Source of the DNA: a virus
Reading direction: 5' to 3' (one strand)
IMG/VR virus record: IMGVR_UViG_3300047354_000437
Location: 1-20,960 of that record
DNA length: 20,960 nucleotides
Part shown: positions 13,183 through 20,960 of the stretch, one piece after another
Layout: each line of letters starts with the position of its first letter
Numbering within the stretch: the first letter of the stretch is position 1
Notes under the pieces: generated by a model
Seen by the model: only the letters and a program-made list of their open reading frames with translations
The model's database searches: none
Told to the model about the DNA's origin: nothing
Translations under genes and position numbers: made by a program

Positions 13183-16100
13183 TTACATTAATGAAACAAG
13201 TACTTCAATAATTCCAGGGCCTTCGCCTTCTGGATGTTCACCTATTGCTTTACCTAGGATTGAACCTGGTCTAGCACTATTGTTTACTGCCGCACATCCT
13301 GATTCTTCTGATGCAACCATTATGTCACCTTTTTCAACTTTTCCAACTACCTTACACGGTACTCTTCCTGTTAAAGCAACATATTGTCCTTCTGCTTCAC
13401 TGTTCATCATATATGCTGGGTCTGTACTAATAACACCAAGTACTTTATGAGTTCCTTCTTGGTCACATGCTGTGGCTTCTTTATCTCCACCTAGCATTAC
13501 AACTGTTCCTGGCTCATACTCTTCATCTGTTTCGTATTTCTCAGCCAAATCCGCATATTGAGCCTGTGTTGCTGTAGCAGTTATGGTTCCTGCGGCAAAG
13601 TTACCACTTCCATCTCTAACTACTGCTCTACTTGCTGTATTTGTACTTGCAAACACTCCAGTATCAGTTAAATCAACGTTTACTGTAACACCACCTGATG
13701 AACCGCCGCCACTTATACCTGAACCTGCTGTTACGGCTGTAATATCACCAACTGTTGTTGAATAACCAAATGATTGGATCTTATCTTGGATAGCCGCCGC
13801 TGTCATTAACGTTGTATCATTATCTACAAAACTTTCACCACTTGTTTGTAATGTACCACTTGATAGTTCTGAAACTGTTAGTCCACCAACATTAAGTGTA
13901 ACACCACCTGATGTACCACCTCCAGAAAGTCCTGTACCTGCTGTTACTCCAGTAATATCACCTGTTGTAGTTGTATAACCATAACTTGTAATTTTATCTT
14001 GAACTGCCGCCGCTGTCATAAGTACTGAGTCACTATCACTAAATGATTCTGAACCAGTTTGTATAGCCGCTCCGCCAAAGTCACTAACTGCTAAGTCTGG
14101 TAGTCTAGCACTATTTAAAGTACCTGAACTAATATTACTTGCACTTGTAGTATCTGTTGTAGCCGAACTTGCTAGTCCACTAACTGCACCTGCACCAATG
14201 GCTATATCTATGTTACTTGCACCTGTTATACGTCCATCTGCATCAACTGTAAATTGTGCTACTGAATCTGCATCTGCGTATGTTCCTGCTGATACTGTAG
14301 TTGCCGCTAGTTGTGTAGCACCAATACTACCTGCTGTAACACTAATCTCACCTGAACTTAAAGTAATACTTGTACCACCACTAAAGTGTGCTCTAGTTTC
14401 ACTTGCACTTGGGCCTGTATATGTTATAACACCTGTTCCTGCACTATATGATAATGAACCATCTCCGCCTGAATCAGTAACACTGATGTGAGCTCTTGTT
14501 TCTGCGGCACTTGGTCCTGTGTAACTAATAACACCTGTGCTGTTATCATAACTAAATGAACCGTCACCACCATTATCACTAGCACTCAAATGTGCTCTTA
14601 CTTGTGCGGCACTTGGTCCTGTGTAAGTAATAACACCACTTGTACTGTTGTATGACATTGAGCCATCGCCACCTGCATCAGTAACACTGATGTGGGCTCT
14701 TGATTCTGCGGCACTTGGTCCTGTGTAAGTAATTACACCTGTGCTACTATTATATGCGAGACTTCCATCTCCACCTGCGTCAGTAACACTAATACCTGAT
14801 CTTATATTTGCTGTTGTAGGAATCGAGTAGTATGTTGAACCGTCATTTGTGAACTGCCAAACATCTGCACTTTCGTCCCATTGTAATTTAACATTAGTAG
14901 ATGATCCACGTTCTACTTCAATACCAGCATCTTCAGAAGGGGTTCCTGATTCGTTGTTATTAAGTACAATGATGTTATCATCAACTGTTAATGTTTCTGT
15001 ATTAATAATGGTTTGTGTACCATTAATTGTAATATTTCCACTAAATATTGCGTCATCACTAAATGTCTTAGCACCACCAATACTTTGTGCTCCTGATGTT
15101 CTAACAACTGAACTGTCAACTGCTACTGCATCTGCGGCAACACTAATACCGTCACCTTGTCCAACTGCAAAACCTCTACTTGCTGTGATGTCACCACCAC
15201 CTGTAAGACCTGCACCTGCTGATAAATTAACACCTGAATGATCAATATGTTCGTTTGCAACATATCCACTTAAAGCATGGATGTCAATTGCGCCGTCGTT
15301 AGTGCTAATAGCACCACTACTTAAATTAATACCTGTTCCTGCACTAAAGTGAGCTCTTGTTTCTGATGCTGTTGGTCCTGTCATCGAGAACACACCAGTT
15401 GAACTGTTGTAACTAAATGCTCCGTCGCCACTTACAAAAGTACCACTTACTGCCGCTCTTGCTCTTGCAGTTGTGTGGAATAAGTTTGTTGAACCTTCAG
15501 TAATATCATCTGAGTCACCACTTAGTTCACCTAATGCATCTTTGGCCGCCACTTGAGCGTCTACGTATGCTTTTGTTGATTCTGCTGATGGTACATTAGT
15601 TGCACTTGCACCTGAGAAAGTATCAGAATCGACAATGGCCGCCTGTACTCTAGCATCTGCTCTGGCATTTGTATAATAAAGGTTACTTGAACCTTCTGAT
15701 ACGTTATCTGTATTACCACCTAATTCACTTAAATGATCTACTGTATCAACTTGTGAATCAACGTATGCTTTTACTGATTGCTGACTTGGTAATTTAGTAG
15801 CACTATTTGAAGACATGTCATCTTCATCAATTAATGCATTTGTAATCCTTGCGTCTGCTCTTGCATTTGTATAATAAAGGTTAGTTGAGCCTTCTGCTGT
15901 TTCGTCTGTTGTTTGTGCATCTACGTATGCTTTTGTTGATTCTGCTGATGGTACATTAGTTGCACTAGCACCTGCAAAAGTATCTGAATCGACAATAGCC
16001 GCTTGTACTCTAGCATCTGCTCTTGCATCTGTATAGTATAAGTTACTTGAACCTTCTGAAAGGTTATCAGTATCTTTAGCAGAAAATCCTGCATCTACTC

Positions 16101-17712
16101 TAGCGTCTGCTCTTGCATCTGTATAATAAAGATTTGTATTTTCTGTTATATCGGCTGTACTTGTTGGTAAACTAAAATATGTTGACCCGTCATTTGTAAA
16201 CTGCCATCTATCTGTACTTTCTTTAAACTGTAATTTTACGTTAGTTGCCGTTCCTCTTTCTACTTCAATACCAGCGTCTTCAGAAGGGGTTCCTGATTCG
16301 TTGTTATTAAGTACAATTAAATTGTCGTCAACTGTTAATGTTTCTGTATTAACAGTAGTCTGTGTACCATTTACTGTTAAGTTACCGTTAAAGATTGCAT
16401 CGTTACTAAATGTTTTAGCACCTGCAACTGTTTGAGCGCCAGTTGTTCTTACTACAGTATTGTCTACTGAGAAAGCACCACTACTAACATCTAAACCGTC
16501 ACCAGCACTAACATGAGCTCTTACTTCACTTGCACTTGGGCCTGTATAAGTAATAACACCTGAAGTATTATTGTATGCTAAACTTCCGTCTCCACCTGCA
16601 TCAGTAACACTTACTGAAGTTCTTGCTCTAGCAACTGTAAAGTAAAGGTTTCCACCTTCTGCTGTTTCGTCTGTTGTTTGTGCATCTACGTATGCTTTAA
16701 CTGATTGCTGTGATGGAAGTTTAGTAGCACTATTTGATGCCATGTTGTCTTCGTCAACTAATGCATTTGTAATTCTAGCATCTGCTCTTGCGTCTGTATA
16801 ATAAAGGTTATTTGAACCTTCTGTAATTTCGTCTGTATTATCTTTTGTTAAGATTTGGGCATCAACATAGGCCTTAGTTGCACCGTCTTGTGCCGCTACT
16901 GGATCATCCAAATTGTTAATACTGTTGCTGTTCATATTGATGTTAGATGCTTGTACTAGACCACCTACTTGTGAAATAGTCTTACCTGCACTTAAAACAA
17001 CATCTGATTTAAGTTGTATACTTCCACCTGCTGTTAATTCAACATCACCTGAACCAGTTGTTAAAACACTGATGTTTTGGTTGTTATCAGCACTAACTTG
17101 GATTGTACCTGAATTATCTGATAATACTTGTTGTCCATTAACGTATAAGGAACCTGGTCCTACAAATACGTCTTTCCAAACATGAGTTGCACTACCTAAT
17201 TGGAATGTATTGTTTGAACTTGGTATCAAGTTACCTGAAAATGCTTCATGGTCTACTGCTACTGTAACTGTACCTGATGTACCGCCACCACTCATACCTG
17301 AGCCTGCTGTTACGCCTTCAATATCACCTGCGTCATTGGTAAAACTAAATGCACCAGTACCGCTGTTATATGTTAAGTCGCCACTTGCACTAAACAGTCC
17401 TCTAACTGTTGCAGTATTAATTGCTACATCATTTGCATTAACAGTAATACCTGTACCAGCACCTACGGCCAATGTTGCATCACCTGAAGTTGCGTCACCG
17501 GTTAAACCTGCTCCTGCAACAATTCCTGTAATATCACCTTCACCTAATGCTGTAATTTCTGAATGTTTTGCTAGTCTGTGTCCACCTGCTGTTGAGCCAT
17601 CATGTACACGGACTGTATTGTTTGTTGTATCGATCGTAATCTCACCTGCAAGACCAGTAAATGATCCGTGCTGGGTGGCTGTACCTCGACGTCTTTGAAT
17701 TGCTGTTGCCAT
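13183..17712 (-). CDS. Giant repetitive tail fibre / adhesin (1509 aa)
   Basis: This is a very long Ser/Thr/Gly/Asn/Asp-rich fibre with almost no Cys except near the end. Residues 1-55 (AIQRRRGTATQHGSFTGLAGE, then ITIDTTNNTVRVHDGSTAGG) resemble the N-terminal domain of phage tropism/fibre proteins of the Mtd type and probably attach to the baseplate or another fibre. The shaft has seven copies of a NLYYTDARADAR-type motif, two ~100-residue copies of a block running from KTFSNDAIFNGNLTVNG to DGSTYFSLP, and six ITYTGPSAxExRAH units. The last ~123 residues form a distinct domain (YADLAEKYETDEEYEPGTVV, LGVISTDPAYMMN, YVALTGRVPCKVVG). Start: AGGGG 7 nt upstream of ATG; a late octamer lies 43 nt upstream. 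It is probably a receptor-binding or long side fibre. Confidence 0.88.
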   Translation of the reverse strand: MATAIQRRRGTATQHGSFTGLAGEITIDTTNNTVRVHDGSTAGGHRLAKHSEITALGEGDITGIVAGAGLTGDATSGDATLAVGAGTGITVNANDVAINTATVRGLFSASGDLTYNSGTGAFSFTNDAGDIEGVTAGSGMSGGGTSGTVTVAVDHEAFSGNLIPSSNNTFQLGSATHVWKDVFVGPGSLYVNGQQVLSDNSGTIQVSADNNQNISVLTTGSGDVELTAGGSIQLKSDVVLSAGKTISQVGGLVQASNINMNSNSINNLDDPVAAQDGATKAYVDAQILTKDNTDEITEGSNNLYYTDARADARITNALVDEDNMASNSATKLPSQQSVKAYVDAQTTDETAEGGNLYFTVARARTSVSVTDAGGDGSLAYNNTSGVITYTGPSASEVRAHVSAGDGLDVSSGAFSVDNTVVRTTGAQTVAGAKTFSNDAIFNGNLTVNGTQTTVNTETLTVDDNLIVLNNNESGTPSEDAGIEVERGTATNVKLQFKESTDRWQFTNDGSTYFSLPTSTADITENTNLYYTDARADARVDAGFSAKDTDNLSEGSSNLYYTDARADARVQAAIVDSDTFAGASATNVPSAESTKAYVDAQTTDETAEGSTNLYYTNARADARITNALIDEDDMSSNSATKLPSQQSVKAYVDSQVDTVDHLSELGGNTDNVSEGSSNLYYTNARADARVQAAIVDSDTFSGASATNVPSAESTKAYVDAQVAAKDALGELSGDSDDITEGSTNLFHTTARARAAVSGTFVSGDGAFSYNSSTGVFSMTGPTASETRAHFSAGTGINLSSGAISTNDGAIDIHALSGYVANEHIDHSGVNLSAGAGLTGGGDITASRGFAVGQGDGISVAADAVAVDSSVVRTSGAQSIGGAKTFSDDAIFSGNITINGTQTIINTETLTVDDNIIVLNNNESGTPSEDAGIEVERGSSTNVKLQWDESADVWQFTNDGSTYYSIPTTANIRSGISVTDAGGDGSLAYNSSTGVITYTGPSAAESRAHISVTDAGGDGSMSYNSTSGVITYTGPSAAQVRAHLSASDNGGDGSFSYDNSTGVISYTGPSAAETRAHISVTDSGGDGSLSYSAGTGVITYTGPSASETRAHFSGGTSITLSSGEISVTAGSIGATQLAATTVSAGTYADADSVAQFTVDADGRITGASNIDIAIGAGAVSGLASSATTDTTSASNISSGTLNSARLPDLAVSDFGGAAIQTGSESFSDSDSVLMTAAAVQDKITSYGYTTTTGDITGVTAGTGLSGGGTSGGVTLNVGGLTVSELSSGTLQTSGESFVDNDTTLMTAAAIQDKIQSFGYSTTVGDITAVTAGSGISGGGSSGGVTVNVDLTDTGVFASTNTASRAVVRDGSGNFAAGTITATATQAQYADLAEKYETDEEYEPGTVVMLGGDKEATACDQEGTHKVLGVISTDPAYMMNSEAEGQYVALTGRVPCKVVGKVEKGDIMVASEESGCAAVNNSARPGSILGKAIGEHPEGEGPGIIEVLVSLM
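14911..14970. repeat. 60-bp direct repeat, copy 1 (fibre gene)
   Basis: This is identical to 16258-16317 except for one base (cat versus cgt in the middle). It encodes the SGTPSEDAGIEVER part of the ~100-residue fibre block. Near-perfect DNA identity between units 1347 nt apart suggests a recent duplication or gene conversion. Confidence 0.85.
15560..15660. repeat. ~100-bp direct repeat, copy 1 (fibre gene)
   Basis: This matches 15920-16020 at an offset of exactly 360 nt with only a few differences. It encodes the RVQAAIVDSDTFxGASATNVPSAESTKAYVDAQ stretch of the fibre shaft, so the repeat unit is 120 residues. Confidence 0.8.
15920..16020. repeat. ~100-bp direct repeat, copy 2 (fibre gene)
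   Basis: Second copy of the 15560-15660 repeat, 360 nt away. Such repeats make the fibre gene prone to length change and can also cause assembly collapse in short-read data. Confidence 0.8.
16258..16317. repeat. 60-bp direct repeat, copy 2 (fibre gene)
   Basis: Second copy of 14911-14970, with one mismatch. Confidence 0.85.
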
Positions 17713-17754
17713 TTTTTACCCCTAATATATCTTATTAGCAAAATTTATATAATG

Positions 17755-17762
17755 TATTTATC
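17755..17762 (-). promoter_or_regulatory. T4-type late promoter (GATAAATA), giant fibre gene
   Basis: The complement reads GATAAATA, 1 nt beyond the stop of the 476-aa gene. The predicted start is near 17749, giving a ~37-nt AT-rich leader with AGGGG before the ATG at 17712. Confidence 0.65.
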
Positions 17763-17763
17763 A

Positions 17764-19194
17764 TTATAGTAAAATCCGCTGTTCTAATTCGTCATTTAAG
17801 TCCCTGACCTTAATCCAGGAACTTCTTATATTTTGTCCTCTGTACATGCTCACTGTACCCTTTAATGCTACTAGTGTCCATCCTCTTTTAACTCTTGGTA
17901 TATACTCTCTGTCTGTGTCGTAATTTATAGGCATTACTGGTCTTCTTAACTCTGATCCATTTTCACTTGTCTCATATATTATGGCATCTTCTGGTAAGGC
18001 AAAATTAGGACTTAAACTTGATACATATTCACTATGTAGCACACCTGATTCATCTTTCCATTCAACAACTTTATACTTTGTGGACTTTTTATTGTCCATA
18101 TTATATTTGTCTTGCCAAATATTCCAACCTGTATTACCTATAATTGCCGCACTCTCAACTACTACACCAATTATGTTTTCATTATCATCATTAGCATCTA
18201 TAAGTTCACCTGCATCATTTATTGCAACTGTTAATCCTGTTCTATCTTCCTCTCTTGGATTACCATCTGCCCATTCAAAAACTTCTGCATAACCTGAACT
18301 ATTACTAAAAAATCCTTTGTGTGTAAACGTTTCGCCTGATCCAGTTACTCTAAACATACTTGCTTTGATATCTTCATTGCAATTATTTTTAGCATCTATA
18401 AAATTATAGGCGTCACTTACATCTGATGCATGTTGTAAATTTAATACATTACCAGCATTGTACTTACTTGCTGTAACTATATTAAATCCATCTACATCAA
18501 AATCATTATTATATGCAGTAAACAAACTATTATCAGGATCTTGATTTGTTCCTAATAAAACTTTTCCTGTACTGCCTACATTAAAACCCTGTCTATTTCC
18601 AGTACTTAATGCTCTGAAAATAAATGTATTTGTATCATCACCGTCGCCTTCTATTACAACACCTCTTGTACTTCCATCTCCATTAGTTGGAATTGGCGAC
18701 TTTCCAGCACCTTTCATTCTAAAGTGTGCTGTACCTAATCCTGTTGTCCTTGGCGATCTGTTTCCAAAAGCCAATGCACCATTATTAGTAAGTGTAAAGA
18801 CAACATCATCTGATTGTGCTTTCTTTACAGTTATGCCATCTACTGTGGCACTAATATCTACCAAACTGTTAGACATATTAAGAACTTGGCTCTCACCTCG
18901 TTGCATACTTTCTAACTGCTTTAATTTAGCATTAAATTCACTTTCTACTTCTGCCCTAATCTGTAACTTTAATTCTGTTAAATCTATGTTAGGTTTTTCT
19001 GCAGGTTCAAATTCAAATGAAAGTAATGTTTCCTCTAACTGTTCTTGTAATTCTTTCTTTAACTCTTTTTTTAGAGCGGCTTTTAATTTTTTTGAATCTA
19101 CTTCTGTAGATTTGGCTACCGGATTCTTTACTACTTTCTTTTCTGGTACCTTCTTTACTGTTTCTTTCTTTACAGTCTTTTTTGCTCTTGGCAT
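17764..19194 (-). CDS. Fibre/appendage protein with a peptidase G2-type C-terminal domain
   Basis: 476 aa. The N-terminus is very Lys-rich (MPRAKKTVKKETVKK), followed by a coiled coil (~35-100) that likely trimerises the fibre. A beta-rich middle (~105-290) has the pattern seen in phage pre-neck and tail appendages (GVVIEGDGDDTNTFIFRALST, FNVGSTGKVLLGT). Residues ~296-476 match the peptidase G2/IMC autocleavage domain known from the phi29-type appendage protein: GYAEVFEWADGN, EDRTGLTV, IIGVVVESAAIIGNTGWNIW and VKRGWTLVALKGTVSM. In that family the C-terminal domain acts as an intramolecular chaperone and cuts itself off after folding. SD AGGA lies 8 nt before the ATG; the 21-nt gap to the 315-aa gene fits one operon. 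Domain call strong; whether it cleaves here is unknown. Confidence 0.85.
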   Translation of the reverse strand: MPRAKKTVKKETVKKVPEKKVVKNPVAKSTEVDSKKLKAALKKELKKELQEQLEETLLSFEFEPAEKPNIDLTELKLQIRAEVESEFNAKLKQLESMQRGESQVLNMSNSLVDISATVDGITVKKAQSDDVVFTLTNNGALAFGNRSPRTTGLGTAHFRMKGAGKSPIPTNGDGSTRGVVIEGDGDDTNTFIFRALSTGNRQGFNVGSTGKVLLGTNQDPDNSLFTAYNNDFDVDGFNIVTASKYNAGNVLNLQHASDVSDAYNFIDAKNNCNEDIKASMFRVTGSGETFTHKGFFSNSSGYAEVFEWADGNPREEDRTGLTVAINDAGELIDANDDNENIIGVVVESAAIIGNTGWNIWQDKYNMDNKKSTKYKVVEWKDESGVLHSEYVSSLSPNFALPEDAIIYETSENGSELRRPVMPINYDTDREYIPRVKRGWTLVALKGTVSMYRGQNIRSSWIKVRDLNDELEQRILL

Positions 19195-19215
19195 GTGTGT
19201 TCCTGTTTAATTAAA

Positions 19216-20163
19216 TTAACTTATTACTGCTCTGTCCTGGATTCGTCTCCAGTTTGAGCCATCATAAAATGCCATAGTGGCTCCTCCCGTTTCATCACTT
19301 ACAAAAATCATATCGCCTGAACTCATTCCTGAAATTGATCCTGCTTCTGAAACTGTATAACTATCATGTGATGTAGGCTGTCTATCATCAGTGGTTATGT
19401 TACCCATATCAATGGTTACATTAGTTGCTTGTGATATTAATCCATAATCTTCTACATGGCTAAATGTGCCTAATACATCTAAATTAGTTACTGTTAATGT
19501 ATTGTCTGATTTATCAAACGTAAAGTCTGAATCTCCTGCTAGGTCACCGCCATCATTAAATTGTACTTGGGTATTACTTCCACTTGCAGGAATAGAGCCA
19601 AAACTTAATATCCCAGAACCGTCTGTTTTTAAAACTTGATTTGCACTACCATCTGCTGTTGGTAAGGCATAAGCATTATTGATAGTAGTAGTACTACCTT
19701 GTACTTTAAATACTTCAGCACTATTACTTGCATTGTATACTTTAAAAATTGGGTCTGAGCTGGAACCGTTATCTCTTACTCTTAACTGGGTAGCAGTTCC
19801 GTTACTGTGGGTTACATCTAAATATGCACCACTAAATTTTAATGTTGGATTTGTTCCTAATCGTAAACTACCATTTACAAATAGTTTATCGTTAGAACTA
19901 GTTGAGCCGACGGAGACTGTGTCATTGCTACTGTCTACAAATAATGTACCAGAATCAACGTTCAAGTCTGTCAAAGTACTTCCTACACTTACCCAAGCAT
20001 TGTTATAGATTTGTAAAGTCGAATTAGAACTATCTACATAAACATCGCCTTGAGAGATACCGCTACTTGGCTGGGTGCCGGTAGAGATTTTCGAGCCTTC
20101 AGAGTTTTTCCCAATCTGAAATTCAGACTGCGTGGTACCCTTAAAATTTCCAAAAATCGCCAT
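19216..20163 (-). CDS. Tail fibre / virion structural protein (315 aa)
   Basis: A Ser/Thr/Asn/Gly-rich, Cys-free beta protein without a signal peptide, typical of phage fibres and appendages. Residues ~35-60 (GDVYVDSSNSTLQIYNNAWVSVG) and the C-terminus (GDMIFVSDETGGATMAFYDGSNWRRIQD) are two copies of a small beta module (G-D-x-[FYI]-x-x-D then W-x-x-[IV]). The middle has LPTADGSANQVLKTDGSGILSF and NTQVQFNDGGDLAGDS, both common in marine phage fibre proteins. It is the first gene of a fibre cluster (315, 476, then 1509 aa). It follows a ~110-nt structured leader after a late promoter. Its SD is weak (GGAT). It may be a short fibre or an adaptor for the larger ones. Confidence 0.8.
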   Translation of the reverse strand: MAIFGNFKGTTQSEFQIGKNSEGSKISTGTQPSSGISQGDVYVDSSNSTLQIYNNAWVSVGSTLTDLNVDSGTLFVDSSNDTVSVGSTSSNDKLFVNGSLRLGTNPTLKFSGAYLDVTHSNGTATQLRVRDNGSSSDPIFKVYNASNSAEVFKVQGSTTTINNAYALPTADGSANQVLKTDGSGILSFGSIPASGSNTQVQFNDGGDLAGDSDFTFDKSDNTLTVTNLDVLGTFSHVEDYGLISQATNVTIDMGNITTDDRQPTSHDSYTVSEAGSISGMSSGDMIFVSDETGGATMAFYDGSNWRRIQDRAVIS

Positions 20164-20280
20164 ACTTTTATATCCAGGTCAGTTCATCGAGTTGTGATAA
20201 GGACACCATGCCTTACGAACCGATGTCTGTGTCTTCATGGCCAATCCATGAGTGTCGACACAGTCTTCTCCGTCTACTTC
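20164..20280 (-). promoter_or_regulatory. GC-richer structured leader before the fibre cluster
   Basis: This leader is clearly richer in G+C than the surroundings. On the - strand it holds a nested hairpin: CTGTGTC/GACACAG (7 bp outer, 20262-20226) enclosing CATGG/CCATG with a 5-nt loop, and a GTGTCGACAC palindrome. A later CATGGTGTC segment (20209-20201) could instead pair with GACACTCATG, so two exclusive folds are possible. Short ORFs exist on both strands (19 codons on -, 35 codons from 20208 on + with AAGGA before it), but neither is convincing. Confidence 0.4.
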
Positions 20281-20288
20281 TATTTATC
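20281..20288 (-). promoter_or_regulatory. T4-type late promoter (GATAAATA), fibre cluster
   Basis: The complement reads GATAAATA, 3 nt past the stop of the diiron gene. The predicted start is near 20275, giving a ~110-nt leader to ATG 20163, the longest in the window. Confidence 0.65.
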
Positions 20289-20291
20289 TTT

Positions 20292-20960
20292 TTATATAGT
20301 TTTAAGTGGTTTTGATAGTTCTTCCCAACTAGTTTCGAAATCTGAGTCACCATCTGCATAACCCATTACACCTAATTTTTCATATTCAGGTATAAGTTCG
20401 TCTGTTAGTAGTCCTATTCTTTTTAGGTTGGGCATTATTCGACTGAATAATACATCTTGAAATTGTGTTTGAAATATATGTTCTTTCTGATATGCTTCTG
20501 TTTGTTCTATGTCCATGCCATATTTTTCCCAAACATCATATGCTCTTAATCTGTTTCTGCTCACAGTACAGGCCTCTAAGGCAAATTGAGCTCTGTCTTG
20601 GCGTTCTTGTTCTGTAAGTGTTTTTACATATTCTTCTAAGTAGTTTACACCAAAGGTAACATGTCTGGCTTCGTCTCTGATAATATAATCTAACATTTCA
20701 TATAGTACAGGATCACTTGTTCCTGTTTTGGCGGCATTAAAGGCCGCTAATGCTAGACCTTCTATAACAATTTGCATACCAATAAACTTTAAATCCCATC
20801 GTGGGTCTGTAAGTATTTTGTCTAATAGTCCTTTAAGTGCTGTGCCAATAGGCCATGTACGTTTAATTCTGGTTTGTAAGTATTTGTTAAAGGCTTCTAC
20901 GTGTCTTGCTTCATCAAATGTTTGTGAGGCCGCATACAGTTTAGCATTAAATGTAGGAGC
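20292..20960 (-). CDS. Ferritin-like diiron-carboxylate protein (partial, 5' end missing)
   Basis: The - frame is open to the right edge. It continues 61 residues beyond the internal Met at 20777, so 222 residues are visible and the true start lies outside. Two helices carry the same metal-binding signature: FDEARHVEAF (residues ~15-24 of the visible part) and RDEARHVTFG (~95-104), each with an ExxH pair, plus a Glu in IVIEGLALAAF between them. E...ExxH repeated on four helices is the classical diiron site of the ferritin/RNR-R2/AurF superfamily. The C-terminal ~70 residues are amphipathic and charged. It could be an oxygenase, N-oxygenase or hydroxylase acquired from a host; the substrate is unknown. 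It is followed directly by the fibre-cluster promoter. Confidence 0.8.
   Translation of the reverse strand, partial: APTFNAKLYAASQTFDEARHVEAFNKYLQTRIKRTWPIGTALKGLLDKILTDPRWDLKFIGMQIVIEGLALAAFNAAKTGTSDPVLYEMLDYIIRDEARHVTFGVNYLEEYVKTLTEQERQDRAQFALEACTVSRNRLRAYDVWEKYGMDIEQTEAYQKEHIFQTQFQDVLFSRIMPNLKRIGLLTDELIPEYEKLGVMGYADGDSDFETSWEELSKPLKTI

Noticed and set aside
14849-15241. Long + strand ORFs opposite the giant fibre gene (also near 17210-17698)
   Set aside because: Ser/Pro/Val-rich antisense shadows of a Ser/Thr/Gly-rich repeat gene, with no promoter, no SD and no recognisable motif.
13183-17712. A diversity-generating retroelement target because of the Mtd-like N-terminus
   Set aside because: No reverse transcriptase, template repeat or adenine-biased variable repeat at the 3' end is visible in the window.
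20164-20280. tRNA gene in the GC-richer leader
   Set aside because: I could not fit a cloverleaf on either strand; a GGTTCG string alone is not a T-arm.
20208-20315. 35-codon + strand ORF (MPYEPMSVSSWPIHE...) with AAGGA before its ATG
   Set aside because: It overlaps the structured leader and the diiron gene end, its second half is the antisense of that gene and an AT-rich spacer, and no promoter precedes it on +. Kept only as a remark.
1-20960. Bacterial chromosome or genomic island instead of a phage
   Set aside because: CsgG, CHASE2 and FecR genes alone would fit a bacterium, but T4-type neck genes, fibre genes and NATAAATA promoters on both sides and between them favour one phage genome. 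A chimeric assembly cannot be fully excluded.

Overview
The window reads as a piece of a low-GC marine T4-like myovirus genome, most like the pelagiphage/cyanophage-type myoviruses. The evidence is T4-type neck and tail-completion genes (gp14-like and gp15-like), very long Ser/Thr/Gly-rich fibre genes, tight gene packing with ATGA/TAATG overlaps, and eight copies of a T4-type late promoter octamer (NATAAATA), each placed just upstream of a gene. I see no rRNA, tRNA, insertion sequence or CRISPR array. The host cannot be read directly from the sequence; a Gram-negative marine bacterium is inferred from the lipoproteins and outer-membrane secretion genes.

Layout. (1) 1-3928, + strand: the tail end of an upstream gene, the gp14-like neck protein, a small coiled-coil protein, a gp15-like tail completion protein with an extra C-terminal module, a Nudix hydrolase and an unrecognised 210-aa protein. 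(2) 3929-7757, - strand: a CHASE2-sensor adenylate cyclase, a small exported protein with a Cys pair, a lipoprotein gene with an apparently complete -1 ribosomal frameshift signal, and a trio of tiny membrane proteins behind a sigma70-like promoter. (3) 7804-13062, - strand: one tightly packed operon with two paralogous small membrane proteins, CsgF, CsgG, a curlin-like protein, a FecR-domain protein, a second curlin-like protein and a small membrane protein. (4) 13183-20163, - strand: three adhesin/tail-fibre genes (1509, 476 and 315 aa), with a rho-independent terminator between the 1509-aa gene and the csg-like operon. (5) 20292-20960, - strand: the 3' part of a ferritin-like diiron protein gene.

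The main system is a phage-borne curli-like (type VIII) secretion unit. It has the outer-membrane lipoprotein pore CsgG, its partner CsgF, two exported curlin-repeat candidates and a FecR-domain protein, driven by a late-type promoter, with a CHASE2 adenylate cyclase nearby under its own late promoter. No CsgE or CsgD is visible. The timing suggests that pores, and perhaps fibres, are built while virions are assembled; the purpose (lysis aid, surface change, superinfection exclusion or a virion component) is unknown.

Two expression features stand out. Four genes start 5 or 6 nt after the late octamer with no Shine-Dalgarno sequence, which by T4 numbering would give leaderless mRNAs, whereas three of the four genes with longer leaders have clear ribosome-binding sites. 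The lipoprotein gene has A_AAA_AAG, a 6-nt spacer and a perfect 8-bp hairpin. Its -1 frame then runs 42 codons to a stop 3 nt before the next start codon, and ends in a Cys motif that also occurs in that next protein.
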